64,000 nt of DNA from the NCBI RefSeq assembly GCF_030463565.1, contig NC_134675.1, positions 17,071,862 to 17,135,861 of the forward strand, in the 5' to 3' direction. The translations under genes and the position numbers were made by a program. Shown here in pieces: positions 59,931 to 64,000 of this stretch. The notes beneath the pieces are model-generated. The model saw nothing but the letters and a program-made list of their open reading frames with translations, did no database searches and was not told where the DNA came from. Each line of letters starts with the position of its first letter. Position 1 is the stretch's first letter. The stretch is from Pelecanus crispus. Its lineage: Eukaryota > Chordata > Aves > Pelecaniformes > Pelecanidae.

Positions 59931-60564
59931 GTAAGTTGGTTATTGATGAAAATTAGAACGTTTACTAAAATATGAAGTTAAATGCACATTCTTTTAATGA
60001 CATCATATGGGCTACTGTATTTTAAGTAGCAAAGAAAAATGTTTGAACAAAAACTTTATTTTTTGTCATTTTAAATCATTATTTGGGTGAAAACAAATTG
60101 AATTCACATCACTTGAATTCATCTAAAATGAATTCAGGTAATTGTTACAGTTGGACAGTGTGAAGCGTTTTGTTCTTTGGGGAAAAAACCTTAAGTTTAT
60201 GGACAAGTTTTAAGTTATGCTGATAGGAAGGATTATCTCAATTTGTCATAATATAATCATCTGTGTAATAAAGAAGTCTTCATGTGGGCCTCCTATTCTT
60301 CTAGTTGAAATTCTACTGGCAATTTCCTAAATTGCTGAGGCAGCTGCAGTCATTACTTACAGAAAACAATTATGTAATTTCTTTACTGTGTTTAGTGCAA
60401 TGAGATACATATTTAATTTTTTTCCAAAGGAAGGAAGAAAGGGAGAGGAACGAGAATAAGTCCTTTTGCTTCTTTCTTAGACTCTTCTATTTCCTGTGCT
60501 TTTCTTGCTTCAATGAATATGCTTTTCTGCCATCAAGTTCCTTTCTCCTATGTGCAAACTTAAA
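59931..60564 (+). other. RFX3: RFX3 intron, AT-rich
   Basis: Starts with a consensus donor. No element recognised. Confidence 0.55.
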
Positions 60565-60710
60565 ATCATAGAATAATTTAGGTCAAAAGAGACCTCTGGA
60601 GGTTATATGGTATAACCCACACACACACACTCAGAGTAGGGCTAACTTTGAAGTTGCTCAGGGAGGACCTTCTCTCCCTCTTTTTCCAGTTACCTCTAAA
60701 TATATCCCCT
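60565..60710 (-). mobile_element. Old CR1 3'-end fragment
   Basis: Complement of a CR1 tail (CATAGAATAATTTAGGTCAA) with a small CA repeat; strongly diverged. Confidence 0.7.
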
Positions 60711-62078
60711 TGATACTTTTGATGTGTTATAAGGTTAAGGAAGAAGCAAAAGGCCTGTAGAAAACTTGTTTGGTGTCCGCAAATATGTATTGATGATAAT
60801 CTGGCATTGGCACAAAAAAGTCAACAACGCTATTGGGTTCAGAGACTGATGTTAGCACTTGCAGCATCCTCTCCACTGGCATATTTTGCCAAATTCATTC
60901 TTCAGTTAACCTTTTCCCACACAATCTCTTGTTGCCTGATTTTCTTTGCTCTTATAATATCTAATTAATCTTCTGCCCTAAATGTGTCTTATTATTAAGA
61001 ATGACCAATGTGTCCTTGTTTAAGATACTGTAAAAACTCGAAGTCACTCATAACATTGTTAAACTGTAATTGATTGAAAATTAAGATTGAAAATTTCTAT
61101 GTAGAATGCCTTATCAGGCTAACTTGTTTTTGAAAAATGTCAGCCAAAGACACTGAACTGTTGAGACAAAAGAAAATATATTTTTTCATCCATGCTTGTA
61201 TAAGTTTTTCTTTTAAAAGCTCTAGTACTTCTATTCTTTCAATTATGGACTTGAAACTGAGCAGTGATCTTGGGAGTGTGTGGTTTATTGCAGTTCATGA
61301 AATTCTGCCTGAATTTATAGCTCAAATATATTAAGTAGAGGATTATGTTTGGTTTACCCTATTTATATGTTAAATGTTCCAAAGACTAATGGATGTGCTC
61401 CAGGTGGTCCTAAATAGGGCATCTCCTTGCAGCTGCTGCTTCTACTATTAATTATATCAACTCTGGGTTCTAGTACCTAATCTATGAACAGTCTATTTTA
61501 TTCCATATACAGGGCCTAGGATATATGGTTGAAGGAAGCTATCCTATTAAAACAGAGAAAGGAGCAAGTACTAAACCTGTGGTGTGAATGGAAAATGTTC
61601 TATGACTATTAACAGGGATATTCTTTCTTTCTCCTTTTATGGCCATGTGCTAGCCTGATTCCAGCACAACCCTCAAGCCCTCCCAAGAGATCATTTACAC
61701 ATGAAAACAGCAACTAGGGCCAGTCAGTGAGGAGGAAAGGAAAACATGAGTTGGCTGGTTAAGAAGACTGGGACTGTGATCCAGTAAGCAGGAAAGGGTT
61801 CTGGTCTTAGATAAAGAGCTGGTGGAAGTGACTGGAAAGGCAAGAGCCAAGAAACAGTGGGTGGAAAGAAGAAAGTATGGTGGCAGACATACAAATCTAA
61901 CAGAGCCAAAATGCATGGTTGTCTGGGAAAAAGAACTTTAAAAAACAAAACAAAAATAAAAACACTGACTGGATAAACAGCCCAGAAAAGTTGTCTCCAT
62001 ACAGAGGATGCCGCCTATATGATTTTCCTGATGTATATGCTAACAATTCAATTTGTAGATAGTACCTTAAAAGAAGAT
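60711..62078. other. RFX3 intron, no element recognised
   Basis: AT-rich to mixed composition. Small open frames in it have no recognisable product. Confidence 0.45.
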
Positions 62079-62664
62079 GGAAGGAGGAGCTGGCCGACAC
62101 AACATAACTGGTAGTGCTATTTCATCCACCAGTAAACTGTATTTTAGTATGGTTGATAATTTACCGTAGAAAAATTTAGGTTGTAAGGGACCTCCAGAGG
62201 TGATCCAGTCCAACCCTCTGCTCAGAGCAGGTCTAATTAGATCAGGTTGCTCAGGGACTTGTCCTATTGAGTTGTGTACACCTCCAAGGATAGAGGTTCC
62301 ACACCCTTTCTGGGCAACCTGTTCCTGTATTTGACCACCCTCATGGAAAAAAGTATTTTCCTAATATCTAATCAGAACTTCCCATATTACAACTTGCGTT
62401 CATTGCCTCCTGTCCTATTGCTGTGCACCTCTGAGAAGTGTCTGGCTCCATCTTCTCTGTATCCTTCCATCAGGTAGTTGTAGAGAGCAAAAAGGTATCC
62501 CCTGGACCTTCTCTTCTCCAAGCTGAACAGGTCTAGTTCTCTCAGCCTCTCCTCATATGTCATGTTCTTCAGCCCCCTGACCATCTTTGCTGGTCCTCTG
62601 CTGGACTCGCTCCAGTATGTCCATGTCTCTCTTGTACCGGGGAGCCCAAAACTGGACACAGGGC
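62079..62664. repeat. 586-bp duplicated block, copy b
   Basis: Direct repeat of 47786-48371 (offset 14293, no gaps, one substitution seen). Its CR1 part stops abruptly at GGACACAGGGC, exactly where similarity ends. Confidence 0.9.
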
Positions 62665-62790
62665 ATGACTTGGCACTCACTCCTGCTTTTTGGAGTACAT
62701 GAGGTTCCTGTCAGCTCATTTCTACAGGCTGTTGATATCTCTCTGAATGGCATTCTCCAAAAGAGTTTTTACAAAATAACTTTTCCTGTA
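62665..62790 (-). mobile_element. Probable old LINE fragment
   Basis: The - strand has an ENAIQRDINSL-like stretch resembling the CR1 region after the RT core. Weak. Confidence 0.4.
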
Positions 62791-63289
62791 GTTGCTAGGC
62801 CCTGACAGAATAGCAGAAAAGGGGTGCTTCTAGCGCATGCCCATGACCAAAAGCCATAGGGGTGGCTGTTAAAATTTTTAGTCAGTACCCTTTTGTTGTA
62901 AACCACCTTCTGGTCTGCTGGAGGGGTCTGGTTTCTATTGCTCATTTCAGCTTATTCCCAGCGATAGGGCACTGCTCTATCACAGTCTTTTTAGGGTCAT
63001 CACTGTCTGGATTTGTGCTGTAATCCAACAAGGGATGACCAACAGTCAAGTGAGGAAGTCATAGACTGGATGGGCAAGCAAAGGATGTGGGGTAAACAGG
63101 AGGGACCTCATTCATAATCAACAAAACCGGGTTGAAAGCAGACCACGTCAAGCATATGCACATTACTAAGGAAGTGTCAGGAGATCAGCATTATGGGAAA
63201 GCTTTCACGCCCTTTTGGGGAAATTGGTACGACTGGGTGTCTCTCTGAAGTGTCTGCACACTTATGCATGCAACATGGGGAAAAATAGG
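62791..63289. other. Unassigned sequence
   Basis: No clear gene. It may be further upstream CR1 sequence, since CR1 endonuclease follows directly. Confidence 0.35.
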
Positions 63290-63583
63290 AGGAATTAGAC
63301 GTCTGTGAGCATTTGCAGGGCTACAGTCTCAGGGATCACAGAGAGATTGTGGGATGGCTCATACAACTGGAGTGCTGCAATGGATGGATACAGACTCCTT
63401 AGGGAAAGCAAGCCAAGAAGGCGCTCTATATGAAAGAGGAGCTGGAATGCATGGAGCTGTGCCTAGGGATGGATGATAAGCCAGGTGAGAGCTTAAGGGT
63501 CCGGGTTAGATGGCATACCAACGTGGGTGATGTTGTGGGTATCTGATACAGACTGCTTGATCAGGAAGAAGATGATGAAGTCT
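63290..63583 (+). mobile_element. CR1 LINE endonuclease fragment
   Basis: Translation keeps EELECMELCLGM, RVRWHTNVGDVVGI and LLDQEEDDE, matching the CR1 ORF2 endonuclease between its core motifs, with a stop at about 63545. It is interrupted by the LTR at 63584. Confidence 0.75.
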
Positions 63584-64000
63584 TGTGGTGGGTTGACCTT
63601 GGCTGGCCACCAGGTGCCCACCAAGCTGCTCTATCATTCCCCCTTCTCAACAGAACGGGGGAGAAAAATGCAATGAAAAGCTCATGGGTCGAAATAAGGA
63701 CAGGGAGACCATTCAGCAATTACCGTCACTAGCAAAACAGACTCAGCTTGGGAAAGATTAATGTAATTTATTGCCAATTAAGCAGAGTAGGATAATGAGG
63801 AATAGGAACAAATCTAAAAACACCTTCCCCCCACCCCTCCCTTCTTCCCGGGCTCAACTTCACTCCTGACTCTTCTACCTCCTCCTCCCCCTGAGCGGTG
63901 CAGGGGGATGGGGAATGGGGGTTGCGGTCAGTTCATAACGCTTTGTCTCTGCCTCTCCTTCCTCCTCACACTCTTCCCCTACTCCAGCGTGGGGTCCCAC
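63584..64000 (-). repeat. Third-family LTR, cut by the window end
   Basis: Starts TGTGGTGGGTTGACC and runs parallel to 20553-20975, including the CACCTTCCCCCCACCCCTCC block. The remainder lies outside the window. Confidence 0.85.

Overview
This 64 kb window is vertebrate, almost certainly bird, nuclear DNA. It carries many CR1 LINE fragments with avian-type 3' ends, several avian-type LTR retroelement families, and two coding exons of the host transcription-factor gene RFX3 (46018-46142 with the start codon, 59833-59930), both on the + strand with good splice sites. RFX3 is Z-linked in chicken, so the window is probably from a bird Z chromosome (a W copy cannot be excluded). The LTR families suggest a neoavian bird rather than chicken; this is an inference. 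Apart from 223 bases of exon, everything is intron or upstream sequence filled with repeats. I see no tRNA, rRNA, CRISPR or prokaryotic gene.

Layout. 1-5795: an endogenous retrovirus (ERV copy 1) on the - strand, cut by the window edge. 5796-12965: intron-like sequence with two CR1 fragments. 12966-25205: a decayed hAT DNA transposon with an exact 8-bp target duplication, swollen to 12.2 kb by nested insertions: a whole ERV (copy 2, 13088-about 19972, + strand), an LTR inside another LTR, CR1 pieces and a solo LTR. About 25340-40540: a 15 kb pyrimidine-rich degenerate satellite that changes unit along its length and is interrupted by LTRs and a CR1. 40754-45000: more LTR and CR1. 46018-59930: RFX3 exons and the 13.7 kb intron between them, which holds CR1s, solo LTRs and a third ERV (copy 3, 52316-57612, + strand, truncated). 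60.5-64 kb: CR1 pieces, a 586-bp duplicate of sequence from 47.8 kb, and an LTR cut by the window end.

The three ERV copies belong to one family: LTRs of about 570 bp with TGT...ACA ends, 5-bp target duplications at solo LTRs, a Lys(1,2)-type primer site, a gag frame, a single UAG, then protease, reverse transcriptase, RNase H and integrase in the same frame, and no env. That fits an ERVL-like (class III) retrotransposon. Every copy is defective in pol; only copy 1 keeps an open gag. The most interesting observations are a hairpin just after the gag UAG that is identical in all three copies, a 1.9 kb near-identical patch shared by copies 2 and 3, a palindrome at the predicted LTR transcription start, the hydrophobic N-terminus of Gag, the giant pyrimidine array inside RFX3, and direct repeats flanking RFX3 exons.
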